From assembly GCA_020541285.1 (NCBI GenBank), contig CP047043.1, forward strand, positions 558,001 to 622,000: a DNA stretch of 64,000 nucleotides, read 5' to 3'. This DNA is from Candidatus Gillettellia adelgis. GTDB taxonomy: Bacteria > Pseudomonadota > Gammaproteobacteria > Enterobacterales > Enterobacteriaceae. A program made the translations under genes and the position numbers. Each line of letters starts with the position of its first letter. Position 1 is the first letter of the stretch. Below the pieces are notes generated by a model. It saw nothing but the letters and a program-made list of their open reading frames with translations. It was not told where the DNA came from and ran no database searches. Shown in pieces: positions 11,167 to 24,570 of this stretch.

Positions 11167-13101
11167 ATGCTTAAAAATAATCCGTTACTAACACAGCTTA
11201 AAAAGCAACTGCGTTCTCAAGCTCTACATGTTGAAGGTGTTGTAAAAAGTACCGAGAAAGGTTTTGGTTTTCTTGAAATAGATAGTCAAAAAAGCTATTT
11301 TATCCCCCATTTTTATATGAAAAAAGTGATGCACGGCGATCGCATAATTGCTACTTTACATACTGATAAAGAACGTGAATTTGCTGAACCACATACCCTA
11401 GTAGAACCATATTTATCGCGTTTCATCGGACGCATACAGAAGCGTAAAAATCGTCTATTCATAACACCCGATCATATGTTGCTAAAATATGCTATTCAGT
11501 GTCATCCAGCACATCAGTTGACCCATAACATTCAGACAGGTGATTGGGCAGTAGCAGAAATGCGTGGCCATCCACTAAAAGGTGATCATAGCCTACATGC
11601 TGACTTAATTCAATTTATTGCTTATGCTGAAGACTCTTTCGCACCTTGGTGGGTGACCTTAGTGTATCACAATCTTGAAAAAGAAGCACCAAAGATGGTT
11701 GGCACACATAACCAGGAAACTCGATCAGCTTATGAAGACTTGACTAGGCTAGATTTTATCACTATCGATAGCGCAACTACAGAGGATATGGATGATGCAC
11801 TTTTTGTGGTGGATAATCGTGATGGTTCTATACAACTAACTATTGCTATTGCCGATCCGACAGCCTACGTCAAGCCAGGTAGTGAATTAGACAATATAGC
11901 TAGTATGCGCGCTTTCTCTAATTATCTACCGGGTTTAAACATCCCAATGTTGCCTCTTGAATTATCTAATAACCTATGTTCATTACGTCCCAATGAATGT
12001 CGCCATGTGTTAGCATGTCGCGTAACTATTAGCGATAATGGCACGTTAAATGACGATATGCACTTCTTCTCTGCAAAGATTATATCGAAGATTAAATTAG
12101 TTTATAATGAAGTCTCTGATTGGTTAGAAGGGGTTGCAGGTTGGCAACCACCCAGTACTGGCATTGCAGAGCAAATAATTTTACTAAAACGTGTCTGTGA
12201 TGTGCGTAACAGTTGGCGTCATTATTATGCGTTGGTATTTAAGGATCGCCCAGACTATCGCTTTGTACTGAGTGAGCGAGGTGATGTACTTGAAGTTGTT
12301 AGCGAAAAGCGCCGTATCGCTAATCGTATTGTTGAGGAATGTATGATTGCTGCCAATTTTTGTGCAGCCAAGGTGTTGCGTGATCACCTAGGTTTTGGGG
12401 TGTATAATGTACATACTGGTTTCGATCCATTGCTAGTGAATCAAGCTGTGATTATCCTACAGGCAAACGGCGTAGAGACTAATGCCGAAAAATTACTAAC
12501 CTTAGAGGGTTTCTGCGAACTACGCCGTTACTTAGATTCTCAGACTACTCAATCACTTAATAGTCGTATGCGTCGTTTCCAGACTTTTGCAGAAATCAGC
12601 GCCACTCCAGGGCCGCACTTTGGTTTAGGTTTTGAAGTTTATGCCACTTGGACTTCTCCTATCCGTAAATACGGCGATATGATCAATCACCGCTTATTAA
12701 AATCAATTATTTCCAAACAGCCTGCAGAGAAGCCAACAGATCAGATGATTGTTCATATGACTGAGCGCCGCCGATTAAATAGAATGGCAGAACGCGATAT
12801 TAGCGATTGGTTATACGCCAGATATTTAACGGATAAAGTGGGTAATGCGCAATGTTTCACTGCAGAAATTATCGAAATTGCACGTAGTGGTGTGCGTGTG
12901 CGTCTGTTAGAAAACGGTGCAGCTGCATTTATTCCAGCATCCTTTATACATGCAGTGCGTGAGGAGATTCAGTGTACTCAAGAAACTGGGTCTATACAAA
13001 TCAAAGGAGAAGTAGTTTATCGCCAACACAGTACTCTACAAGTCATTATCGCCGCAGTACGCATGGAAACTCGCAGTGTGATTGTTCGTCCGGCATGTTA
13101 A
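11167..13101 (+). CDS. rnb: Exoribonuclease II
   Basis: RNase II degrades single-stranded RNA processively 3' to 5' and is a major mRNA-decay enzyme. At 644 residues it equals the E. coli length. It has an N-terminal cold-shock/CSD region (GFGFLEI, MHGDRI), the RNB catalytic domain with D201, D207, D209 and D210 in [12 protein letters not shown] at the exact E. coli positions, the [15 protein letters not shown] segment, and a C-terminal S1 domain ending [10 protein letters not shown]. The ATG at 11167 gives an N-terminus close to E. coli ([15 protein letters not shown]). It stands alone between long spacers, so it needs its own promoter, which I cannot place with confidence. Confidence 0.98.
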   Translation: MLKNNPLLTQLKKQLRSQALHVEGVVKSTEKGFGFLEIDSQKSYFIPHFYMKKVMHGDRIIATLHTDKEREFAEPHTLVEPYLSRFIGRIQKRKNRLFITPDHMLLKYAIQCHPAHQLTHNIQTGDWAVAEMRGHPLKGDHSLHADLIQFIAYAEDSFAPWWVTLVYHNLEKEAPKMVGTHNQETRSAYEDLTRLDFITIDSATTEDMDDALFVVDNRDGSIQLTIAIADPTAYVKPGSELDNIASMRAFSNYLPGLNIPMLPLELSNNLCSLRPNECRHVLACRVTISDNGTLNDDMHFFSAKIISKIKLVYNEVSDWLEGVAGWQPPSTGIAEQIILLKRVCDVRNSWRHYYALVFKDRPDYRFVLSERGDVLEVVSEKRRIANRIVEECMIAANFCAAKVLRDHLGFGVYNVHTGFDPLLVNQAVIILQANGVETNAEKLLTLEGFCELRRYLDSQTTQSLNSRMRRFQTFAEISATPGPHFGLGFEVYATWTSPIRKYGDMINHRLLKSIISKQPAEKPTDQMIVHMTERRRLNRMAERDISDWLYARYLTDKVGNAQCFTAEIIEIARSGVRVRLLENGAAAFIPASFIHAVREEIQCTQETGSIQIKGEVVYRQHSTLQVIIAAVRMETRSVIVRPAC

Positions 13102-13555
13102 CATTATAGTTTATATTTTAAAATCGGATTTAATATCGATGATAAAATACCAACTTGCTTATTTAATGCTTATCATTAACAATGCGATAGATGATTATTA
13201 CACATATGGTATTTTATATTCTAGGTAGACAGTTATAAACAGTAATTAACAAGTAACGTAACAACAGATTTTTTGTTCCTTAGCATGAATCTTGGAGATC
13301 AGTTGTATTGATTTAACAAAGTTTATAGTAGTTAATAAAATACATGAGAATAAACTAACCTACTAATTATTTAATCTATTACACATATATACTAGATTTC
13401 TTAAATAATAATAAACTTTAGCAAACATCTAAAAAGTACAATTATTAACACCCCAGATCTGTCCTTTTTTTATCGTTAACTTACTTCGTTATAATAACTG
13501 TTCTTTGTAGGCATTAGTCTCAGTGTCTAAAAGAATAATTTTCATTGAGGTTGAC
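13102..13555. other. Spacer between rnb and yajR
   Basis: About 450 bp of AT-rich sequence with no recognisable gene. In E. coli yajR follows cyoE, and I could not detect cyoE here. It presumably holds the rnb terminator and yajR promoter, but neither is clear. Confidence 0.5.
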
Positions 13556-14917
13556 ATGAATGACAATACAGTGACTCAACTAGAGTTGAGGGCTATATGG
13601 GGATTGGGGACTGTATTTGCACTACGAATGATCGGCATGTTTATGGTGCTTCCAGTATTAGCGACTTATGGCATGACGTTTAATGATGCCACAGAGGCGT
13701 TAATCGGCATTGCTATTGGCATCTATGGATTGACGCAAGCAGTGTTTCAAATCCCATATGGTCTGCTTTCTGATCGTTTTGGCCCTAAACCGCTTATCAT
13801 TTGTGGTTTATCATTCTTTGCGTTTGGTAGCATGATTGCCGCCGCTACTAACTCGATTTGGGGTATTATTATTGGTCGCGCACTACAGGGGTCTGGTGCC
13901 ATTTCTGCGGCATTGATGGCATTGTTGTCTGATCTAACTCGAGAACAAAATCGCACTCAAGCCATGGCTTTAATTGGTGTAAGTTTTGGTATTACTTTTG
14001 CTATTGCGATGGTATTAGGACCGATCTTAACTAATAGATTGGGTTTACATGCATTATTCTGGATCACTACTGTACTGGCATTTTTTTGCATTATGATAAT
14101 ATTAAGTATCGTGCCTTCTGCTGATACTCATGTGCTTAATCGTGAGTTAAGTACAGTAAGTAGTGGAATTAGCAATGTTTTAAGTAATCTGCAATTGTTG
14201 AAGCTGAATCTCGGAATTATGTGTTTGCATATTTTATTGATGTCTAACTTCATAGCACTACCATTAACTATAGAAAAAGCCGGACTAGCTAGTAGCGAGC
14301 ATTGGAAAATTTATCTAATTACTATGCTAATATCGTTTAGCGTTGTGCTTCCTTGTATCATATATGCTGAAAAATATCGTCGTATAAAACAAGTCTTTGT
14401 AGGATGTGTAGCAATATTGTTTTGTTCTGAAATATTATTGTGGTGGTTGGGTACTTATTTGTGGGCAATTATCTTTGGCGTGCAGTTGTTTTTTATAGCG
14501 TTTAATATAATGGAAGCAATCCTACCATCTCTAATCAGTAAAGAATCACCAGCAGGTTATCGGGGCACTGCAATGGGGGTTTACTCTACTAGCCAGTTTA
14601 TTGGTGTAGCGATCGGTGGTATTCTGAGCGGATGGTTGTGTGCCTTACAAGGCGTAGAGCTAGTCTTTATAGTCGACGCAGGACTGGCCGCATTCTGGTT
14701 TTTGATAAGTAGGACCATTATAGAACCTCCTTATGTTAGTAGTTTACGCATTACATTATCGGCATTATCGGCAAAGGATCTATCTCTGGAAAATCGTTTG
14801 ACAGCTCACCCTGGAGTGAAAGAAGTATTTATTGTACCAGAGGAGTGTAGCGCTTATATTAAAGTTGATATGAAACAGACAAGCCGAAACCAATTGGAAA
14901 ATTTGGTAAATTCATAA
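13556..14917 (+). CDS. yajR: YajR-type MFS transporter with C-terminal YAM domain
   Basis: YajR is an inner-membrane major facilitator of the proton-antiporter type. Its substrate is not established. The start at 13556 is chosen over a GTG at 13523 because GAGG lies 5 nt upstream and the N-terminus (MNDNTV...LELRAIWGLG) then matches E. coli; length is 453 aa against 454. Twelve hydrophobic segments are visible. Motif A reads GLLSDRFGPKPL, with proline where the family has arginine. Conserved stretches include FGITFAIAMVLGP and ESPAGYRGTAMGVYSTSQF. The soluble YAM tail (about residues 395-450) survives, ending HPGVKEVFIVPEECSAYIKV. It has no operon partner here; in E. coli it follows cyoABCDE. 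Confidence 0.95.
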   Translation: MNDNTVTQLELRAIWGLGTVFALRMIGMFMVLPVLATYGMTFNDATEALIGIAIGIYGLTQAVFQIPYGLLSDRFGPKPLIICGLSFFAFGSMIAAATNSIWGIIIGRALQGSGAISAALMALLSDLTREQNRTQAMALIGVSFGITFAIAMVLGPILTNRLGLHALFWITTVLAFFCIMIILSIVPSADTHVLNRELSTVSSGISNVLSNLQLLKLNLGIMCLHILLMSNFIALPLTIEKAGLASSEHWKIYLITMLISFSVVLPCIIYAEKYRRIKQVFVGCVAILFCSEILLWWLGTYLWAIIFGVQLFFIAFNIMEAILPSLISKESPAGYRGTAMGVYSTSQFIGVAIGGILSGWLCALQGVELVFIVDAGLAAFWFLISRTIIEPPYVSSLRITLSALSAKDLSLENRLTAHPGVKEVFIVPEECSAYIKVDMKQTSRNQLENLVNS

Positions 14918-17439
14918 AAAACGTTAGCGTGCATGTGCTTCATGGAGTGGATTAGTATAGGAAGTTCTTCCGCTGAAACAAAGATACTGACAATTTATAC
15001 TTTGTACTACCATTACAATTCTTTACAAACTGCGCAAACTACAACATTATCGATCTGCGCATAAACCTTAAACTTTTTATTTTAAATGAGATTAATAATT
15101 GTTACTGTGTAGAATTATCTGCCTGCACTGTAGTATCTATATCAAGTGTTTTGTTATGAATTACTTTTTCAGGTTTGTAATATCGTATTAATACTGGATA
15201 TTCTAAAATTTTTTAAAATATTAAATATTTTCTGCAAATAAGATTTGACATATTAACATGCTTAATGTGTTGTTTTGTAAGTTTAATATGCATAGTATTA
15301 ACTATAGTATTTGCTAAATGGTAACATTAACTCCCTGCGTTTAGAGAATATTGTTACATCACAGATTTATAAATTATTTAATTAGTGTAGTATTACAGTT
15401 GAATATAAACTTGAAACGCCAAAACTAACCTTCAAGTAACATTATAGATATGTAGAAAAAGCATAAGTGATGAATATTAATTTTTAGCCGTTTGTGCTTA
15501 GTAAAACACTTTATGTTAAATAGAACGCGGCATGTGGTGAAGTTTTCTTCTAATCAATTAAATAAATTGACTTTAAGACTATAAAATAGCAAACATAACA
15601 TCTGAAATAGAGTGGTTATTTTAATTAGGTTGTAGATATCTTTAGATCTTGTTTACTTAATAGATATGAAGGTGTTTAGAGTGCAATGTCTTCTGACATT
15701 GCGGTGTTACGTGATGATTGTGAACTTGAGTATCTGTTTATGAGAGTATGGTGATATAAATAATCTAGATTAAACTATGTCTTTAATGTATTGTAACGAA
15801 CAGCATAGAATATTCATGCTACTTTTTTAAAACTATTAGCATAGTATTTATTGTGCAGTATACTAGCGAGTTGAAATACAACAATACTTGCATGAAAATG
15901 TATTAAAGAGCTATCTGTTAATAGTTGTAAATATTAGCTTATAAAGTTATATTAAATAGTGTATCTAGCTTAATTCTTTTTGAAAATCTTTATTTATAGT
16001 TATAAATAGTGAGTTCTCTTATTGAGAAGAAGAGCAGGTTTAAATTAGTCCATCGCAGATTCTGTGATAATAAAAGAATATAATTGTAACTACATTATCT
16101 GAACTATGTGCTGGCTAATATTGCATGGCATCAAGTATAACAGCGATGATCTCAATAATTAAGATATAAACTGCAAAACTAGATACTTATATAAGTATAT
16201 AATAAGGTCACGTGACTTGCGTGATCTTTTGGTAGCATCTATTGTATTATTGAATAGCTGATAAATACTCAGCATATAGCGTATCATATGAGTATGATCG
16301 TATTCGGTAGATTATATGAATAAGAAGCGTGATATCAATGCGCTTGCGATTTTTAATAGATATTTAACTGTACTATTCAATGTCTTTAACATAAAAGATT
16401 AAATCTTGAGTGTTATGTTTATAGAAACGCATTATTTTAATGAGTAAATACAGTATAATTACACATATAAACATATGTGTATACCCCTAAATAGCAGAGA
16501 GGCGATAGGAGAATAAGAGTGTCGTATTGAGTGATCGGATTTTTAGATGCAGGGAAACTACCAGATGTTTTATATCCTAATTAAAGGAGATAGCGCTGAT
16601 AAATAGATCGTAGTAAGTTAGATATATCTGTATAAATATCATAAGCATACTTAACTAAAACAATAGATCAGTAGAGTAGTGCATCAATATGCTTAACATG
16701 ACTGCGCACATCATGTATTTCATCGCCATAGAAAAACTTACCTATAATATGAGAGCTTATATTTCCCATAAGCAATGGGTTAGCATGCTGTATCATTAGT
16801 CAAAGATTAGGTGATGAGGGACGTAATTTGAAGTTTGTAAAATATAGTAAGTATTCAAGAAATACGTATATTGCACACCCTCTATTTTGAAGATCAGCGC
16901 ATAACAATATACCTAGACAAGGTTTACTGTAGTAAAATCACTAATATCTGACGAAGTAAGTGCCGTTTGTTTAACTATGCCGCTAGAGCGCGATTCTTAA
17001 ACTAGTAAGCTAAGCGATATCAACTGCACTGAACTAGTACGAAATTTGAAAGTAGTTCATATAGTCTTGACATGCATGTATGCTATCTGTGGGATAAATC
17101 GTTGTTCTAAACACAGAATGCATTCTATGCTAGTTAAAATGCGTGTAGATGTTTGTACGACTACTGTATAGTGAATCAGTTGATTCAACCAAAGGTATGT
17201 CTTTACATCAAGATGTAAGAGCGCTGATGTAAGTTTCAAAAAGCTTTTGGCTACTGACTAGACTATAAGTGCTTAATCTAAATTGCATCAACTTATAACA
17301 TGCTATACTAAAATATAGTAGTGTGCCATCAATACATCATCAGAACAATGTAGTTTAAAAGACTAATGATCTACTGTATCTAATTTAAATATCATATAAA
17401 AATGAAAAGCCTCTTGATCTATTGTTGTCTTTGTTGATC
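14918..17439. other. Large non-coding spacer between yajR and the tRNA gene
   Basis: About 2.5 kb, AT-rich, with no credible frame or ghost that I can name. A short minus-strand frame at 17057-17239 has no recognisable content. It marks the break between the yajR block and the tRNA-Ile2/rpoD block. Confidence 0.55.
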
Positions 17440-17515
17440 TGGTGGCCCCTGCTGGATTTGAACCAGCGACTAAGCGATTATGAGTCGCCCGCTCTAACCA
17501 CTGAGCTAAGGGGCC
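17440..17515 (-). tRNA. ileX: tRNA-Ile2 (anticodon CAU, lysidine-modified type)
   Basis: A 76-nt cloverleaf on the minus strand, with the CCA end encoded (17440-17442). The acceptor stem starts GGCCCC, the D arm contains TTAGCTCAGTGGTTAGAGC, and the T arm has GGTTCAAATCC. The anticodon loop CTCATAA puts CAT at 17480-17482. The body matches enterobacterial ileX, not initiator or elongator Met tRNA. In the mature tRNA the wobble C becomes lysidine through TilS, so it reads AUA, a codon frequent in this AT-rich genome. It lies downstream of rpoD, as ileX does in E. coli. Confidence 0.95.
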
Positions 17516-17661
17516 AGATAGAAAGCTTATACAGTATTTTTTTAGAAACGTCTACTATTATCAGCTGTATACTGCTTTGCCATATAATCCAGTTTCTTAT
17601 AATTTCTTATGGATTGTATAATGATTTTTGTAAAAATCTTTCGTTAATACTCTCGATATCT

Positions 17662-17687
17662 ATTACATTTTAATATTAAAATGTAAT
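17662..17687. repeat. 26-bp perfect palindrome
   Basis: The half-site ATTACATTTTAAT (17662-17674) is followed immediately by its exact complement (17675-17687). It lies 147 bp upstream of ileX and about 400 bp past the rpoD stop. It may be a terminator relic or a cruciform-prone AT element. Confidence 0.7.
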
Positions 17688-17753
17688 GAGCATGCAGCAT
17701 TATTTCCTCTGAAATAAGTCGTATAGATAAACAAAGTTAATATATTTTAGTCC

Positions 17754-17769
17754 CCTCATATATATGAGG
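17754..17769 (-). terminator. Possible rpoD terminator hairpin
   Basis: A 16-nt palindrome CCTCATATATATGAGG is flanked by CC and CAGGGG. On the minus strand the hairpin is followed by ACTAAAATATATT, only moderately U-rich. It is 324 bp past the rpoD stop, far for a terminator. Confidence 0.35.
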
Positions 17770-18092
17770 CAGGGGTCGGTATATCAGTAAGAACGCAAAG
17801 TATTTTCTCACTCAATAAATATCTATAGTAAATATCTATTTTTTTATATTACAGCTATCAGTTAGTTGCTAATAATACGAATATTTCTATATACCCGATA
17901 TGAATAGCAGTGTGATAAATGGCAGCATGAATATAAACCGTGATATTCATGCAACCTCAGAAGATTATGTCAATAAACATGGAGATAGAGTAAAGCAATT
18001 AACGCACGTAAAGTTGTTGTATAATCAATGTATCCTGGTTACTAGATATCCATGCCGAAGTTGTTATGTTGTTGACACCACAATATTACATA

Positions 18093-19907
18093 TTAGTCAT
18101 CAAGAAAACTACGCAGTACTTCGGAACGGCTAGGGTGACGCAGTTTACGTAGTGCCTTAGCTTCGATTTGACGAATACGTTCACGAGTCACATCAAATTG
18201 TTTACCCACTTCTTCTAAGGTATGATCAGTGTTCATGTCAATACCAAACCGCATACGTAGCACTGTTGCTTCGCGCGCAGTGAGACTAGATAGTACGTCG
18301 TATGTAGCTGCACGCAAGCTTTCCGAGGTTGCAGATTCTAGTGGAAGCTCTAGAGTAGTATCCTCAATAAAATCACCTAGATGTGATTCTTCATCATCAC
18401 CGATAGGTGTTTCCATGGAAATCGGTTCTTTAGCAATTTTTAGAACCTTACGGATTTTATCTTCTGGTATTAACATGCGTTCAGACAGTTCTTCTGGCAT
18501 AGGTTCACGGCCTGTTTCTTGTAGCATCTGCCGTGAAATGCGGTTGAGTTTGTTAATCGTTTCAATCATATGTACAGGAATACGGATAGTACGCGCTTGG
18601 TCAGCGATAGAACGAGTAATAGCCTGACGTATCCACCAAGTAGCGTAAGTTGAAAACTTGTAACCGCGTCGGTACTCAAACTTATCTACTGCTTTCATCA
18701 AGCCGATGTTTCCTTCTTGTATTAGATCTAAAAACTGTAAGCCACGATTAGTATATTTTTTAGCAATAGAAATGACTAAGCGTAAGTTAGCTTCAACCAT
18801 CTCTTTTTTTGCTCGACGGGCTTTCGCTTCACCGATTGACATGCGCCGATTAATGTCTTTTACTTTTTCAATAGTCAAACCGGTTTTTTTTTCAATTTGA
18901 TGTAGTTTATGTAGGTGATGCTGTACCTCTGCCTCAACAGCTTTTAGCTTTTCTGACCATGGTTTATCTATGGTCAGAGCGTTTTTTAGCCAGGAACTAC
19001 TAGTTTCGTTTCCAGAAAACAGAGTAATGAAGTTTTTCTTTGGCATTTTACATTGTTCAACGCATAGCTTCATTATGATGCGTTCCTGAGTACGGACATG
19101 TTCCATCATAGTGCGCATATTATTGACTAAAAAATTAAACTGTTTTGGCACTAAGCGAAACTGATTAAACGTTTTAGAAAGTTTTGATAACTCCTCTGCT
19201 ATGCTATCATGATTACAATTGCTCTTTCTAATAATGAGGCAGGTCGTTTCGTATTGAGTACGCAAGTTAGCAAATTGTTGTCGTGCTAGTTCTGGATCGA
19301 TACTGTTGTTATATTCATCATCTTCTTCATGCTCTTCTTCTGTTAATAACTCAGATCCAATATGTGTGGCGGTAAAAGGGAGATCTTCTTTTGCTTCTGG
19401 ATCAACAAAACCAGTAATCAGATCAGATAAGCGAGCTTCACCTGCCTCGACGTGATCGTATTGCTCTAGTAAATGTGTGATGGCTTCTGGGTATTCAGCG
19501 ACAGAACATTGCACTTGGTGAATACCATCTTCAATGCGTTTAGCAATATCAATCTCGCCTTCTCGCGTTAGTAACTCTACTGTTCCCATTTCGCGCATAT
19601 ACATACGCACTGGATCAGTAGTTCTACCAATTTCAGATTCAACGCTTGATAGCACTTGAGCAGCGGCTTCTTCAGCGTCTTCATCAGTATTAGTTGTATT
19701 CTCAGCCAGCATTAGATCATCGGCATCCGGTGCTTCCTCCATCACCGGTATACCCATGTCATTAATCATTTGTATAATATCTTCGATCTGATCAGAGTTA
19801 ACGATATCATCTGGCAGATAATCGTTAACCTCAGCATAGGTTAAATAGCCTTGCTCCTTACCACGCGTGACAAGCAGTTTTAGCTGTGACTGCGGATTTT
19901 GCTCCAT
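18093..19907 (-). CDS. rpoD: RNA polymerase sigma factor RpoD (sigma-70)
   Basis: The primary sigma factor directs RNA polymerase to -10/-35 promoters. The start at 19907 gives [19 protein letters not shown], the enterobacterial N-terminus; the frame extends 36 codons further up without support. The product is 604 aa against 613 in E. coli. The acidic stretch before SIDPELA is shortened, which explains the difference. Region 1.2 ([12 protein letters not shown]), region 2 ([31 protein letters not shown]), region 3 and the region 4.2 helix-turn-helix ([27 protein letters not shown]) are near-identical to E. coli. A coding-strand run of nine A lies at 18884-18892, in frame. It is last in the rpsU-dnaG-rpoD operon, about 135 bp after the dnaG stop. 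Confidence 0.98.
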   Translation of the reverse strand: MEQNPQSQLKLLVTRGKEQGYLTYAEVNDYLPDDIVNSDQIEDIIQMINDMGIPVMEEAPDADDLMLAENTTNTDEDAEEAAAQVLSSVESEIGRTTDPVRMYMREMGTVELLTREGEIDIAKRIEDGIHQVQCSVAEYPEAITHLLEQYDHVEAGEARLSDLITGFVDPEAKEDLPFTATHIGSELLTEEEHEEDDEYNNSIDPELARQQFANLRTQYETTCLIIRKSNCNHDSIAEELSKLSKTFNQFRLVPKQFNFLVNNMRTMMEHVRTQERIIMKLCVEQCKMPKKNFITLFSGNETSSSWLKNALTIDKPWSEKLKAVEAEVQHHLHKLHQIEKKTGLTIEKVKDINRRMSIGEAKARRAKKEMVEANLRLVISIAKKYTNRGLQFLDLIQEGNIGLMKAVDKFEYRRGYKFSTYATWWIRQAITRSIADQARTIRIPVHMIETINKLNRISRQMLQETGREPMPEELSERMLIPEDKIRKVLKIAKEPISMETPIGDDEESHLGDFIEDTTLELPLESATSESLRAATYDVLSSLTAREATVLRMRFGIDMNTDHTLEEVGKQFDVTRERIRQIEAKALRKLRHPSRSEVLRSFLDD

Positions 19908-20042
19908 AAGACAATTCCATGCTTCAGGGTATTCAATGAGTATTAGTTGGCGAAATCGCCAACAATAGTATGTGGGAGTATGATTATTACGCCCAAATTT
20001 ATCGTAATATAGCAATGCTATTTTCCGATATTTATTAGTATT

Positions 20043-21806
20043 TTAACGATTATTTTGTAGTTTTTGCTTTGCTAGACTCTGATTAAGTGAACATACTTCT
20101 TTGCGTTCTTCTTGGCTAAGTTTATGCATTCTCGCTTTTGCAATCAATTTCTCTAGTCTCTGCTCTAATGAAGCGGCGTATAAACTAGCTAGCGTATCTA
20201 AAAACGTCTGCTCTATTCTATCTTCAACGATCATATGGTTCCATACCGCTAAGGTTTCAACCTTCTGGTTTACTTTGTTATTGCGATATAACTCTAATAA
20301 TTGTCCTGTGGTTAACCCTGGATGAGCCAAGCAAATCTTTACGAGTTCAATAAAAAGAAACAATCCTGCCTGTTTAATTTGCTCTAATCCTTCAACAGAA
20401 GGGATAAGTATAGCGAGATGCGGATTTTGCACTAGCAAGCCTATGAGTATACGCATTGTAGTATGTTTTAGTTCAGGTGCTTGATAAGACAGTGTATTTT
20501 CAGGTTTCTTACTTAATAGTTTTTCTAGTTGGAATTCGTCAGGCATACCTAATTTTTGTCCAAGTTGTTGTCGTAAATACAAGCGCAATGTTTTACCAGG
20601 TATTTTTTTTATCATAGGAATTGCTAGCGAGCTCAACTTAGCACGACCATCTGGGCTACTAAGATCTATTTGTGATATTAAAGTTTCAAAAAAAAACGTA
20701 GAAAGTGGCTGTGACTGTTCTATCCGTTGTTCGAAAACTTTTGTTCCTTCTTTACGTACTAATGTGTCCGGGTCTTCACTATCTGGCAAAAACATAAATC
20801 GTAACTGCTGACCATCGTTCAGATAAGGCAATGCAGCTTCCAATACACGCCAGGCTGCTGCACGGCCAGCTCCGTCGCCATCGTAGCAATAGATCACATG
20901 ATCTGTAGTTCGAAATAGCAGTTGAATATGTTCAGTGGTCGTTGAGGTACCAAGTGAGGCAACTGCATAATTGATACCGTACTGCGTTAAAGTTATCACA
21001 TCCATGTAGCCTTCTACAACCAGTACGCGTTGCAGAATAGGATGATTTTTTTTAGCTTCATAAAGGCCGTATAATTGTCGACCTTTATGAAATACTTCAG
21101 TTTCTGGCGAGTTTAAATATTTTGGAGTTGCATTATCTATCACCCGTCCACCAAATGCGATTACGCGTCCTCTATTGTCATGAATAGGAAACATAATGCG
21201 TGTACGAAAACGGTCGTAAGAGTGTCCTTGATTGTTAGTTACTAACATGCCTGCACCGTTTAAAGCACATATTTCGGCCTTATTATGACCAAAACGCTTT
21301 AATATAATATTCCATCCTGGTGGGGCAAAGCCAATAGAAAAATCACGAATAACATTATCATTCAACCCACGTTGTTTCAAGTAGTCGCGCGCTAGTGTGC
21401 CAAAGGGTTGATGTAGTGATTGCTGATAAAATGTTTTGATCTGATTCATTAGTTGATATAAGGTGTATCGATGATGGCGTTGAATTTTAGTCGGCCAAGT
21501 ACTGATCTCATAAGGTACTTGCAGTCCGTGTATGGTGGCTAATTCCTCGATAGTTTCGACAAAATCAAGCCTGTCGTAATTTATTAAAAAATCAATAGCG
21601 TTACCGTGCGCACCACAGCCGAAGCAATAATAAAATTGCTTTTCTCTATTAACGGTAAAAGAAGGCGTCTTTTCCTGATGAAATGGACAGCATACATGAT
21701 AGTTTTTCCCTTGTTTTTTTATTTTTATGCGCGCATTGATTAGAGAGACAATATCAGTCCGAGATAGTAGTTCATTAATAAATATACGAGGAATGCGTCC
21801 AGCCAT
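20043..21806 (-). CDS. dnaG: DNA primase
   Basis: DnaG lays RNA primers for both replication strands and is recruited by the DnaB helicase. It has 587 residues (E. coli 581). The zinc-binding domain has C40, H43, C61 and C64 (CCPFHQEKTPSF, YYCFGCGAHGNA). The RNA polymerase/TOPRIM core shows EGYMDV and YDGDGAGRAAAW, plus FLPDSEDPDTLVRKEG. The C-terminal DnaB-binding region is recognisable though more diverged (TTMRILIGLLVQNP). It is the middle gene of the classic macromolecular-synthesis operon, 136 bp after rpsU. In E. coli a partial terminator and RNA cleavage in these spacers set the different protein levels; the hairpin at 21840-21868 fits that role. Confidence 0.98.
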   Translation of the reverse strand: MAGRIPRIFINELLSRTDIVSLINARIKIKKQGKNYHVCCPFHQEKTPSFTVNREKQFYYCFGCGAHGNAIDFLINYDRLDFVETIEELATIHGLQVPYEISTWPTKIQRHHRYTLYQLMNQIKTFYQQSLHQPFGTLARDYLKQRGLNDNVIRDFSIGFAPPGWNIILKRFGHNKAEICALNGAGMLVTNNQGHSYDRFRTRIMFPIHDNRGRVIAFGGRVIDNATPKYLNSPETEVFHKGRQLYGLYEAKKNHPILQRVLVVEGYMDVITLTQYGINYAVASLGTSTTTEHIQLLFRTTDHVIYCYDGDGAGRAAAWRVLEAALPYLNDGQQLRFMFLPDSEDPDTLVRKEGTKVFEQRIEQSQPLSTFFFETLISQIDLSSPDGRAKLSSLAIPMIKKIPGKTLRLYLRQQLGQKLGMPDEFQLEKLLSKKPENTLSYQAPELKHTTMRILIGLLVQNPHLAILIPSVEGLEQIKQAGLFLFIELVKICLAHPGLTTGQLLELYRNNKVNQKVETLAVWNHMIVEDRIEQTFLDTLASLYAASLEQRLEKLIAKARMHKLSQEERKEVCSLNQSLAKQKLQNNR

Positions 21807-21839
21807 AAATGTTACTTTTCTAAACTATAAACGAGAATA

Positions 21840-21868
21840 GGCCGCACTTCCTTGTAGAAAGCACGGCC
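21840..21868 (-). terminator. rpsU-dnaG intergenic hairpin (attenuator-like)
   Basis: Read on the minus strand, GGCCGTGCTTTC and GGAAGTGCGGCC pair over 12 bp, with two or three G-U wobbles, around the loop TACAA. It is GC-rich unlike its surroundings, and lies between rpsU and dnaG where E. coli has the partial terminator T1. The downstream tail TATTCTCGTTTAT is only partly U-rich, consistent with leaky termination. Confidence 0.65.
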
Positions 21869-21942
21869 TTCATATATAACTATGCAATCTGCATAATGTT
21901 AATAGTAAACATCGATACTACAAAATAAAAATGTTTTTAAAG

Positions 21943-24570
<2,628 letters not shown>

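Larger units (their letters stand above)
17516..18092. other. rpoD to tRNA-Ile2 spacer with palindromes
   Basis: This 577-bp spacer is downstream of rpoD and upstream of ileX on the minus strand. It contains two palindromes, at 17662-17687 and 17754-17769 (listed). Either could end the rpoD transcript. No protein gene is supported. Confidence 0.55.

Noticed and set aside
17422-17673. 83-codon frame over the tRNA gene
   Set aside because: It runs through tRNA-Ile2 on the opposite strand; a chance frame.
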